In this document: positions 1-10,189 of the stretch, in pieces
How positions within the stretch are numbered: the stretch's first letter is position 1
Layout: each line of letters starts with the position of its first letter
Source: Humulus lupulus
Lineage: Eukaryota; Streptophyta; Magnoliopsida; Rosales; Cannabaceae
DNA: 64,000 nucleotides
NCBI RefSeq assembly: GCF_963169125.1
Contig: NC_084795.1
Location: 135,126,201-135,190,200 of the forward strand
Direction: 5' to 3'
The notes under the pieces: generated by a model
What the model saw: only the letters and a program-made list of their open reading frames with translations
What the model was told of the DNA's origin: nothing
The model's database searches: none
Position numbers and translations under genes: made by a program

Positions 1-164
1 TAACTCTCTAGGATTTTAATTAATGACCACGTTTTTACATTAAATGTCTTTAAATAATTTTTTATTCCAGCTTAGCTACACTTTTAACCTAAAACCTAGA
101 TTAACGAGCTAATGGCACATTTTTAACTCACTCAGTAATGACTCTAAGGAAGTAAGGCGTTAGA
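1..164 (+). mobile_element. 3' end of the T0 5' LTR (Tekay/Del-like chromovirus)
   Basis: Only the end of this LTR is in the window. It matches the end of the T2 LTR near 36420-36588 and of T0's second LTR at 1310-1476. It terminates in a decayed form of the family end gttaca and is followed at once by a primer binding site. Its 5' end lies upstream of position 1. Confidence 0.75.
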
Positions 165-342
165 AATTGGTATCAAAGTGAGCCAAGGTTTATGGGTCTT
201 GGAGATTGACCGTACATGTACTCTCGCTGCCAGTGACAAGCTCGACTCTGGGTTGGTTGGTAATTATTGAATTATATGCTTGATTTTTTGTTAAAGTGCC
301 TTGTTTGCCTGATTATTAAAATAGAGCATGATGAATGAGTTG
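165..342 (+). other. T0 primer binding site and start of leader
   Basis: The stretch at 168-180 reads tggtatcaaagtg, a mutated form of the tggtatcagagc site complementary to the 3' end of initiator tRNA-Met. It is followed by leader sequence that aligns with the T2 leader just after 36604, including the 'gctgccactgacaag' region. The leader breaks off at 342, where a reversed Tat-type LTR piece begins. Confidence 0.7.
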
Positions 343-693
343 TGTTGACGGTGAAAACTCGTCAACGATGTTAGGTCGGAAAACTCAAAGGTAAATATGG
401 AGATAACTGGATATTAACTTAGAATAGATTCAAGGAAAAATAAACACATATCAACAATGGAGTCAATATTCATATGTTACTTATTAGCCTGAGTATACAA
501 TGAATTTTCCAACCCCCTTGCTGGAGGGGTGAATGTCTATTTATATTGGGGCTCTAGTGGCTCCTGATACATCGTGGTCCAAGGGGACAAGATTGTACAT
601 AGGTAAATTGTCAGGGTTGTGGCCCAGGTCATAGTGGAGCAAAAGGTGGTGGTGTCGGCCTGGTACATAGTCAGAGGTATACAGGTAGTGCCT
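343..693 (-). mobile_element. Reversed Tat-type LTR fragment inside T0
   Basis: It begins with tgttgacggtg...cgtcaac, the reverse complement of the R1 LTR end (15385-15407). Farther in, 'ccaaccccctt' and 'ggggctctagtgg' mirror the R1 LTR around 15190-15240. It is therefore the 3' part of a related LTR in minus orientation. The right border (about 693) is where Tekay LTR sequence resumes. The piece is diverged and lacks its 5' part. I see no coding content. Confidence 0.6.
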
Positions 694-1476
694 CCACTCT
701 TTGTACATGTGTGAATATTTGTTGATATTATGCTATGTAGTTCATATTTGTTTATGAAACGGCGAAGGCTGGAAATGGCGAAGACAGAGAACGGCCGGAA
801 GTCGAGTACGGCAAGGGCCGGGAATGGTGTTGAGCACGCGGAGTGCAAAGCCGATTATGGAAAGGGGACGAGAACAACGTTGAGCACGTGGAGTGTAGTC
901 CGTTAGGGCGAGATCCTCCTAGGATGCTGGATTCATCCTCTCGGTGAAAACCTCAAACCTAGGGCTTGGTAAAGCGCCTGGGACGGCATGGCCGCTATGT
1001 GATTAGCCTGTTGGCTGCTTTGTTATATGATGTTGATAGATATGTATATGTTAATTTTTTTGTGTTGAGTTTTCTTGTTGGCCTTCGGCTCACGGGTGCT
1101 CTATGGTGCAGGTAAGGGCAAAGGAAAGGTCGACCAACCATGAGTATGGAGAGCGTGGAGCGACGAGTCCATGTTCGGCCTACTTGGCTGCCACGGCCTG
1201 AGTTATTTTGGGAAGATGTAATGTATTTGGTTGATTTGTCGCTTAGGTCGACCTTAAATGTATTTTGAGATGTAAAGTATTTTCTAAACAGTATTTTGGG
1301 ATCCCCAATGTTTAACTCTTTAGGAATTCAATGAATGACCACGTTTTTACATTAAATGTCTTTAAACGACTTTTTATTCCAGTTTAGCTGCACTTTTAAC
1401 ATAAAACCTCGATTAGCGAGCTAATGGCACATTTTTAACTCACTCAGTAACAACTCTGAGGAAGTAGGGTGTAGCA
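694..1476 (+). mobile_element. T0 3' LTR, 5'-truncated
   Basis: From about 700 the sequence aligns with the second half of the T2 LTR (35860-36588), including the CpG-rich block with 'cggcgaagg' words, the 'gctcacgggtgctctatggtgcagg' region and the closing stretch before gttaca. The end has decayed to tagca. No gag or pol of T0 remains between the two LTR parts, so the internal region was lost. Confidence 0.7.
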
Positions 1477-3830
1477 ATTGTTGTTAGAGATGTTGCCGCC
1501 GAGATTGCAGAAAGAAGTCAGAGCCTAACTGGAAAATTTTGCTACTCTAAATAAGTTTGTATCCAAGTCCACAGAAAAATGCATTCCCTTCTATAATCTA
1601 CTCAGGGGAATTAGACAATTCAAATGGACAGAAGAATGAAAACATGCATTTCAAGATCTAAAAGAGCATCTAGCTGAACCCCTTATATCGTCGAAACCAG
1701 TTGCTACAGAGTGTCTATATCTATAACTAGCAATAACGGAGAACGTTGTTAGCGCCTCATTAGTTCAAGAAGAAAATCAGGCGCAGAAACCTGTGTACTA
1801 CATAAGAAAAAGGCTTGGGAAGCTGAATCTTGGTATCATCTAATTGAGAAGTTTGCATTCTTCCAAATTTTGACCTCGAGGAAGCTCGTGCCGTATTTTC
1901 AGTCCCACACCATACACGTCTTAACCAATCAACCTTTAAGGCAGGTCTTGGAAGATCTTGAAGCATCGAGACGTCTATTGAACTGGGCTATCAAACTCAA
2001 TTAGTTTGAGATATTACACAAGCCACGAACAACAATAAAGGGACAAGCTCTCAATAATTTCATAGCTGAATATACCGGGTTCCAAGACGAGCCTATGAAG
2101 GAACCAATACAAGATTTGTGGAAACTCTTCGTTGATGGATCGTCGAACACAAATCTGAAGCTAGAATAATCCTGATCACACCTGAAGGACATCACTTCCA
2201 TACGGCTCTCAAGTTCGATTTTGACGCATCCAATAATGAAGCGGGATACAAGCCTTTGTTGGCTATAGTTCGAGTAGTAATGGAGCTGAAGGCAAAAGCA
2301 ATCCAATGCTTCAACGATTCTCTACTTGTGGCTGATCAAGTGTTAGGGGAGCATCAAGCTTAAGGAATCAAAATGGCAGCCTATCCAGCTAAAGTAAAAA
2401 AGCGAGCTGTTAGAATTTGAGTTCTATTCTATTGAGCATGTCCCACACAAGCAGAATACCAACGCAAATGCTCTAGCCCGACTCACTAGACCCAAAGAAG
2501 CAGACACAATGAATGTGATCCCAGTGGAAATCTTAGACAAATCAAGCATAAAAGACTAGGCAAGTGAGGTCAGAATGATTTGAGAAGGACTGACCTGGAT
2601 GACCTTGATAATAGAATACCTCAGGTCCAAAAAATTTCAGAAAGACCACAAGGACACTCAAAAGTTGTTGTACCAGGTCCCAAGGTATATTATGGTCGAG
2701 GGGATTTTGTACAGGCGAGGCCATTCCACACCTCTTCTAAGATGTGTTCTATGCAAAGAAGCGCAGGTTATCCTCAAAGAAATCAACAAGGGATTCTGCG
2801 GAGACCATGCTTGGGGGCAAAGCTTGGCCTTGAAGGTACTAAGGCAGGGCTATTTTTGGCCAATACTAAAAAAGGACTCGACATCATATGTTCTATAGTG
2901 CGACAAGTGATTGCTTTACCATTACTGCCCGAGCTGCACCCATGGAGTTAACCATGACCTCTTCTCTTTGCCCATTTTCAATTTCGCAAATTGACCTAAT
3001 TGGTTCGTTGCCTACTGGAAAATAAGGAGTTCACTATACGATGGTTTTGATTGACTATTTTACGACGTGGGTCGAGGCGGAACCACTGGCGACTATAACC
3101 TCGAAGAGAGTACTATACTTCACAGTGAAGAACATAATATGCCATTTAGGACTCTAAAAGAAGATCGTATCAGACAACGACACTCAATTCGATAGTGATT
3201 TATTTATAAATTTTTGCGAGAAATACGGCGTAATTAAAAAAATTTACTCAGTTGCGTACCCACAGACCAATGGGCAGGTCGAGGCAGTAAACAAGACTCT
3301 AAAGAAGAGTCTAAAGAAATGACTAGAGGATGATAAAGGGCTAGCCTGAACAACTCCCACAAGTTCTCTAGACCTATAAGACCTCACATCACACCTCAAC
3401 TGGGCACAATCCCTTCTCCCTAACCTTTTGAAGTGAAGCCATGCTCCCAGATAAGACTCCGGTGATGTCACACAGACAAAGAACCTTTGACCAAGAACGG
3501 AATCACAACTTGCTTAATACATCCTTGGATCTAATTGAAGAGTGACAAGAAGAATCTCAGTTGCAGCTCACCAATTACTAGCAAAGGGTGACACATTACT
3601 TCAATTCCAAGGTTAAAGAGCGAAGGCTTGAATTGCGAGAACTGGTGCTTCGAAGAGTATTCCTATCCAACAATGACCCTAAGGATGGTGTACTTGGGCC
3701 AAACTGGGAAGGACCCTATCAAATCGTAGAAATTTTACAAGAAGGGACCTTCAAACTAGTTCGGCTAAATGGAGATGTGTTTCCACGAACTTGGAATGCC
3801 TTGCATCTAAAAAAGTACTACCAGGAATAG
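1477..3830 (+). pseudogene. R0 Tat-lineage pol remnant (RT end, RNH, aRNH, IN)
   Basis: Decayed 3' half of a Ty3/gypsy polyprotein. Shifting frames show, in order: the RT connection and RNH (about 1477-2060, e.g. LTGKFATLNKFVSKSTEK and KPVYYIRKRLGK); an aRNH of the kind typical of the Tat lineage (from about 2120, WKLFVDGSSN, later ASNNEAGY); the IN N-terminal region (2650-2900, STPLLRCV and GYFWPILKKD); the IN core (3030-3300, IDYFTTWVEAEPLA, SDNDTQFD, TNGQVEAVNKTL); and the IN C-terminus, open from 3588 (LGPNWEGPYQI, WNALHLKKYY). Many in-frame stops make it non-functional. The upstream half of R0 lies beyond the T0 insertion and outside the window. Tat assignment rests on the aRNH and the IN end. 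Confidence 0.85.
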
Positions 3831-4594
3831 GAAATGTTGTTAGGATCCATTTATATTATCTTTTGTAAGGCTTAATTATAAAAGCCATGTATTTTATTTG
3901 AATTTGAATTAATAAATGGTTGTTGTGTAGCTTAAACATGGTACCAGGTTGTTGTTTAGCACGAGTTAATTGTGTAAAAAAGATCTAGAATATTTATAAA
4001 TTATGCTCGCTTGGGGGGCATATATAATCCTCGATAGTCTTTGAAATATTCTGCAAACTTATGATAAATTTTTGCAATTTAGAATTTGGAAATTTCACGA
4101 CTTTTTAAAGCTGAGTTTTCAAAATAATTCAGGATGCGAACTAAGTTAAGAAAATTCAAAGCAAAACAAAAATTCTGGAATTTATCTAGATACAAAAAAT
4201 CCTGGAACTAAACTAGGTCCTAGGCCTGAATCTTAACAGGTATGCACAATTAGGCGATCAAACTCCTGGACATAACAAGGTACACGACCTAAAGTTAGCT
4301 GGTCAAGCCATCAAGCATATTTCTCGATCTAAAAAGAACTCCCTACAACTATGCAAGGGTATAAAGACTTTGAAAGTCTAATAAACACGATAATAAATAG
4401 TAAAAGGAGATAGCAGAAAGATGGAGCATAAAATAACAAACATATCTAAAAGAAGTATATGTAAATTAACGACGAGGATAATTATTATCCTTGTATTATG
4501 CCCTATGGAAATTGTCTCGGCCTAAATAGCCCAATTACAAGGGATGGAAGTATCCTCAAAAGAAAAACATATATAACATAAATGGAGGAGGCCT
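3831..4594 (+). other. R0 3' non-coding region after pol
   Basis: AT-rich sequence between the pol stop and the end of the antisense gene. I see no open frame of note and no tandem repeat. The motif 'gcttggggggc' near 4010-4020 resembles a polypurine tract but is not followed by an LTR start. Confidence 0.5.
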
Positions 4595-7142
4595 TCAACT
4601 CTTATCTCTGACAACATACTCATGAGAAGAAATCTCATACTCCCCTTCATATTCTCCATCCCTCGAGGTTGTGTCCATTGTCTCGACCGATTTTTTCGCC
4701 AGCTGATCTTGGAATTTGGTGAGGAATCGCCCCCATAGCTCGACGTCCAAGAAGTATAAGTCACCATCATGATTAAAGCTCCAAACCTTGAAAAAAATTT
4801 GCTCTAGGGACTCTGTTAGCTCTGCATCAGCTCCCATAACCTTTAACTAAAGCTCCTCAACTTGTGCATCGGCTTTCTTGACCTTCAACGAGAGCACATC
4901 AACTTTCACTTGAAGTTGGTCACGACTTTAGATCACTTCCATGGCCGAAGCCTTGGCAATCTTCTCATTTTTCTGGGAGCTTTCCAAATCCACCTCAAGT
5001 TGTCGAGTCTTTTCATGAGCATGCTTTAGTTCCTTAGAGGATGCATCCTTGATCTGCTTACACATGTCCCTGACCTTGTCAATCTCCTTCCCAGATTTCT
5101 CTGCTGTAGCAAGGGTTTGACATATCTGGTCTCCAGCCCAGATCTGGGAAAAACATGCCTACATTGAAATATAAATGAAGGGTTAGACTACGGAAAATAT
5201 GGGATAAATTTTGAGAAAGAAAAAAATGAAACTCATGAGCAGTCACATCCCTGGGTAGAGTTCATAACAGACGAGGTGAGTGCTCCCTCAATCACTTCCA
5301 TCTCCTTAACAGAGAGCTAATTGAGATGTTTAAGGCCTTGAACAGAGCTCGAAGATGGTTGGGAAATTTTCCCACCTCAATGTGAGGAGTTGTGATGGCA
5401 ACTGAAGGAACTACCTGGATAACTTGCGGAACTGCAGAATCAGTCACCCAGGGAGCTAGGGAAGGAATATCCTTAATTGTTACTGTTGAAGCTTGTTGTT
5501 GCAACGATGTGGTCTCCTTGGCCTGAGTTGCTGTTGAAGCTCCAAAGCCGGAGGCAGCCTTCTTCAAGACCCACAACTTCTTAATGGCGAGACCGGAATA
5601 GGTCTTAAAGGCGCTTTTGAGGTCCATGTCGCCCTCTGCAAAAAAGGTCAAAAAAGTGTTAGACAAATTCTAAATATGTAAACAAAAGAAGCAAAATTAA
5701 AAGAATCCTACCCTCCAAACTAGAGGAGGAAACTAATACAATCAGCTCCAGATTATGAACCAAGCTGGTTGCAACCTCTAACACTGGTATGGCTGGGGGT
5801 GGGAGAGACTCTAATATAATTACTTCGTGGGGTTCACTAGGTTTGGGTTCTTCATCTATGCTGGGATCATAACCAGCCTTCCTAATGCTTGGGGTAAGGC
5901 TTTGGTCTTATAAGGTACACACAAGTTAGATATTAGTACCGTACTATTAAAAAATAGTGGACCTAAGATTAAAGGTATTGTCTACTATGACATATTTAGG
6001 GTAGGCTAAGTCGTGGTGAACAACCAAGTGGTCAACATATTGCTACTACATTACATCCAAATCCGGATCTTTAGGATGTCTACTCACGACTTGCCTTGAA
6101 TTGAATTGGTTTAATAAACAGCTAGTACCAGCTCGGTTTATTTCACTATCCTTATTACCTTAGTCGGAGGTGCCAACTGCTGCCCCCGATTCGACATGAC
6201 CTTAGTCATTATCCTGCTTTCCTTCGGCAGTGTTTTTCATGAGCACCATAAGCACGACTTCCTCCTCTTCCTCCACTACATCAATGACCGAAAGAGGCCT
6301 TTTGAGAGAGCCTCAAGGCTTGATGACCAAAGACTGACCTTCCTTGATCAGGTTGCAGGCCACCATGATCAGGGGCAATGGCCAGAGTAGCGTATTGACC
6401 CAAAAGGGTTTGAGATGTCTTTAACCTCTTGTAAATAGATGCATGATACAATAACTCAATTAGAATAAGTAAAACTTAGCAAAAATAAATAAATTCAAAT
6501 AAGGATTTAAAGCTAAGATACTCGCGAGGTAGGTTGAAGTAGCAATGTTTGCAGGTTCGGAACCCATTCGACATAAAGAACTAGTCCTTGTAGTCGCTTG
6601 GGTGGCTTGGAAGGTCAATGATGCCGACATATATTTGGGAACCAAGTGAGGTAATAAAAACCATCACCTCTGGATTTTTGTCTGGATTAGCCTTTAGACA
6701 GAAAAATATAAGATATCCTCTAGAGTGGGGACCTCCCATTTGCTCTTGAGGAACAAATACTAGAATGGGGCAAGCTTCACGTAGTTCAAAAAATCTGTGA
6801 AGTATGAATCCAATAGGAGGAAGGAACCTAACTTCTGGTGCTCATCACTCCAAGCTCCAAAGTTGTCCTCCAACGGGGTTGCAGCTTCGCTTGCCCTCCA
6901 TCATAGGCTGGGCTCAGAATTTGGAGTCCGTCTCGATCCCGTGACTCCTCATTATTCTGTCCACCTTGGATTGAGAAACTATTTGAGACATGAGATTCTC
7001 GGCCTCAAAGAAACTATTAGGTCTCACCTCGATCTCATTCTCCACCACTGAACCAAAGTGTTGAATATGAGTCTTAGCGATCTGTTTATCTTTATTCTAC
7101 GAAGAGGAGCCTACGACGGTCTTTTTCTTATGGTTGGCCATG
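4595..7142 (-). pseudogene. R0 antisense gene (Tat-lineage extra ORF), decayed
   Basis: Read on the minus strand, it starts with a Met followed by ANHKKKTVVGSSS at 7142, passes a region resembling the plant 'putative gypsy type transposon' family (about 6990-6530; LDSYFTDFLNYVKLAPF, then a frame with SDYKD and FFMSNGF), then a Ser/Thr-rich linker (5666-5292). It ends in a Lys/Glu-rich coiled coil (about 5150-4800) and a tail with FNHDGDLYFLDVELW. An acceptor-like tgtag at 5159 and a donor-like site at 5236 (atgag where R1 has gtgag) mark a 78-bp intron in the same place as the intron in R1's antisense gene. Several stops are present. The role in the element's life cycle is unknown; Tat elements commonly carry extra ORFs here. 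Confidence 0.6.
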
Positions 7143-8138
7143 ATAAATGTTTTTAGTTCGCCCAGTTACAAAATGACCCATTAGAGGCGACCTAGGGATG
7201 TAACCTAGTTTTAAGAACATCTGAAATGGCGACCTAAGATTCGAAGATTTCATTGATTGATCTAAAGTTTATATGGGATGCATGCATACTTTAAACCATA
7301 ATATGTGTGCTCACGTGTGTCCCTAAGTCACGCGCCCTAATCTCATGAAGGTACTGAAACCTCAGGATCTGTGTGTCAGACTAGTGGTTTCGATAAGCGG
7401 CTTAATGCAATATCGCATCAGTGCCGTGTCTCTTAAGCTACCTGGATTTGAGCTTAAAATTGTTCACCTTTCAGTCTAAAAAACTCATACATCCAACCTC
7501 TAAACCTAGAAAAACCTAGAAAAAATTACCTATTTTTGTGCATTTAACTTAACCATTTCTAGTCCTAATCGTTTTGGCTAAATAAAACCCAAACTAAGCC
7601 TATACAGAACCAAAATGAGGCAAAAACACACTAGAAATTTCATAAACCTGTTAAAATTGAGTAAAAGGAAATTTAAACCTGAGAAAAAGTGTACTTAAAG
7701 ATTGGTTCTTGATCGAGGTTGTAGAAAGATGAGGAATGGTGAAGATTGCAGAAAATATGGGAAGTAATAGTCGAAGGAAGCTGTGAGAGGAAAGAAATGC
7801 AAAGGGTTTTTGAGAGTTTCTTGGAGGAGAGAAGAAAAGGAAAAGCTCGAATGCAAAAGTGGTGGGGATTAAAATTTGCTCTCCTATTTATATGTAAAAG
7901 TCAGGGGAAGATCCATGCCACACATTTTAAGAAATTCGAGATCTGAGGGTCAGAATGAAAAGAACCAAAAAATGACAAAAGGTTGACAAGACAACTGTCA
8001 CGGTACTAGAAACCCAAATAGACACCTATAACAAGCGGACACGTGTCTTGTACTCTAGTGAGTAGGTGGACACGTTTTCCAACAACGAAAGCAAAAAAAG
8101 CCCCTACTGTGTGTGTCACAAGTGACGTCATACACGAA
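7143..8138 (+). other. R0 3' untranslated region
   Basis: Sequence between the antisense gene start and the polypurine tract. A weak tRNA-like word on the minus strand (ggtttcagtacc, about 7350) may be a decayed B-box. A short purine-rich frame at 7746-7946 has no recognisable domain. I see no gene. Confidence 0.45.
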
Positions 8139-8157
8139 CAGGGGCTTGGGGGTCAAA
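8139..8157 (+). other. R0 polypurine tract
   Basis: The G-rich stretch caggggcttgggggtcaaa abuts the TG start of the LTR at 8158. This is the position and composition expected for the primer of plus-strand DNA synthesis. Confidence 0.7.
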
Positions 8158-8898
8158 TGTTGTACCCTAAAAGTATGAGCTCGATTATCTTCCTCAAGGT
8201 ACAACTTGCAAGAAATAAATGATGGAAATTTGACTTCAGAGATATTTTATTAACTCTATATCAAATAGCTCGAGGTTGTGCCACCAAGTTTTGGACAGCT
8301 TGAGATCCTCCAAATCGCCTCTAATGCCAGCGACAGAGATAGAGGTATATGGTCTCTAGTTAGCCCTCATCAAGCTCCAAGCATGATCCAAGTTAGATCA
8401 TCATGCTTCAATAACAACCAATTCGAGTAGCGCATCCAGCTTGCAGAAGTCCAATGACGCGCATAATGAAGAATCCCAACATACTAGGAGATTCTTCATT
8501 CATAATAAATGTTTATAATCATTATGTTCCCCATTCTCGATATAACAACTATAGGTTTAGTTAGGGCATTTATGTATTCAATTATTTAGGAAGTTACCTA
8601 ATCTTATAAGTTACCTTTTATGGTCCGATTACCCACTATTATCCCCCACAATTCCCTATAAATATAAAGGGAAGTAATAGTAAAAGGGGTCGAGTTTTTG
8701 TATGCTAAAACTTTGTAGAAATTGTCATAAAAAATATCTCCAAAAGTTCCTAAACAAAAATAAGAGCGACTCGTAGACTGAGGATTTTAACCACTGAACC
8801 ACGTAAAATCTTGTGTCTTAATACTTTCAAGTTATTATAAGTCTAATATTTCTATTTCAGATTTCTTAATCCCCTGCTGGCAAAAGACTGCGTCAACA
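8158..8898 (+). mobile_element. R0 3' LTR (741 bp)
   Basis: It starts tgttgtaccc directly after the polypurine tract and ends gcgtcaaca, giving TG...CA ends. It is half the length of the R1 LTR and shows no evident alignment with it except the caaca end, so R0 and R1 are different Tat families. The following 5 bp, aatgg, would be the target duplication; the partner lies outside the window. 'ctataaatataaag' at about 8654 is a plausible TATA region. Confidence 0.7.
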
Positions 8899-8901
8899 AA
8901 T

Positions 8902-9166
8902 GGATATTTGCGGCAAAATTACCCAAGTTAAACAGAATGTTACACTTAAGTATCCAAGAAATATTTTTTACTACAAAAGTACCAAAGTTCGAATTTTACT
9001 TGCATTGTTGGTATCCACTGTCAGCATCTAACGACAAAGTTAACGATAGGTACTAACTAAGCAACTAAAAGTTGATCTTGGGTATTTTTGTCGTAAAAAA
9101 AATATAAATTTGGGTACTTAATTACAAATTCAAATAACTTGGGTACTTTCCCCACAAATAGCTTTT
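8902..9166. repeat. MITE-like element with about 27-bp imperfect terminal inverted repeats
   Basis: The left end ggatatttgcgg...acccaagtt is mirrored by the right end aacttgggta...cacaaatagc. The interior is short, AT-rich and non-coding. A related end (ggatatttgcggaaaaagc) recurs at 9730. The superfamily is not determined, and no clean target duplication is visible because the neighbours are themselves related repeats. Confidence 0.5.
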
Positions 9167-9171
9167 TTTCT

Positions 9172-9726
9172 ATTAACTTTTATTATAAACATATAAATCC
9201 ACAATTTCAAATAGAATAACCAACTTTTAAAATCAAAAGAAAGATGTCCAAAACTTTTTTATTTTAATTTTAAAAGATATGATAAAAATTCATTTTTATT
9301 TTGATTGTATTGAATCAATATTTTAGGATAAAATTCAATATGTAAAAAATTTAACTTTGTTTTAAAATATTAATAAAATGATTGATTTATTTTTTTTACT
9401 AATTTTTTTAGGATAAATAAAATTAAGAGGTCCAACACCTCAATATGAATTCAAAATTTTAACTTTGTTAAAAAAAATTGATTCATTTCATCAAAAAAAA
9501 AAAAAAAATTTAAACAAAGTTAAAATTTTGAACTCATATTGAGGTGTTGACCCTCTTAATCTTATTTATCATAAAATATTAATTCAATACAATTAAAATA
9601 AAAATTTATTTTTATCATATCTTATAAAATTAAAAAAAAAAAAAAAAGGTTTTGGACAACTTTCTTTTGATTTTAATGGTTTGTTATTCTATTTAAAATA
9701 GTGAATTTATACGTCTATAATAAAAG
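9172..9726. repeat. AT-rich foldback element
   Basis: Two long arms are inverted copies: 'atccacaatttcaaatagaata' words near 9200 face 'tatttaaaatagtgaat' near 9690; 'atcaaaagaaagatgtccaaaac' faces 'gttttggacaactttcttttgat'; and 'ggtccaacacctcaatatga' (9429) faces 'tcatattgaggtgttgaccc' (9534). The loop is an A-rich run near 9490-9508. The left arm has an extra AT-rich block (about 9330-9410). It is non-coding and probably a non-autonomous foldback DNA transposon. Confidence 0.65.
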
Positions 9727-9865
9727 AAGGGATATTTGCGGAAAAAGCATCCAATGTTTGAGGTTTGTTAGTGGCATAGACCCAATCTTCTTTTTAGCGG
9801 GAAAGTACCGAAAGTCAGTAAAATAGTAATTTTGTCAGACTCCATTCGTTATACATCGTGACATG
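9727..9865. repeat. Fragment related to the 8902-9166 MITE
   Basis: It begins gggatatttgcggaaaaagc, resembling the left end at 8902, and contains 'gggaaagtaccgaaagt', resembling the right-end motif. It stops at the copia LTR start (9866). It may be the other half of the MITE in which the foldback landed, or a second copy. Confidence 0.4.
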
Positions 9866-9948
9866 TGTTGGCATTAAAAGAGCAAATCAGAGATACGCAG
9901 CGGGGGAATGGGTCCATTTTAATAATTATTAATACTAGCCAAGATCAT

Positions 9949-9980
<32 letters not shown>

Positions 9981-10189
9981 TAAATCTCATACAATTAGAT
10001 TAGAGATCACCTCTTGTAGCCTATCAAGTGTCCTTGAATGTTTTTGTATAAAATCAATGATCTTCCTATCCAAGTTATGAAGACTCACACCTTGATCTTC
10101 CAGACCATCCTCAAACACACAAGGACGTGTGTGGGCACGTAGGATTCAAAAGGTCGATTTATGAATCTCTAGGTGTACTCAAAGCATGA
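9866..10189 (-). mobile_element. C1 3' LTR, part 1 (3' end)
   Basis: It begins tgttggcatt on the plus strand, the reversed CA end of the LTR, and aligns with the C1 5' LTR at 61298-61394 and 63280-63480. A (CA)n(TA)n microsatellite lies at about 9950-9980. The LTR is interrupted at 10190 by T1 and resumes at 48990; the duplicated target is catga (10185-10189 and 48990-48994). Confidence 0.8.

Noticed and set aside
4005..4025. Polypurine-like tract followed by an LTR in R0
   Set aside because: No TG start or LTR-like sequence follows; the true tract is at 8139-8157.
6196..6390. 64-codon plus-strand frame
   Set aside because: It lies across the R0 antisense gene and shows no domain.
7330..7460. 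Second tRNA-like module in the R0 3' region
   Set aside because: Only a loose B-box match, with no A-box at the right distance and no T run.
9950..9980. (CA)n(TA)n as a functional site
   Set aside because: A plain microsatellite at a spot of the copia LTR that varies between copies.
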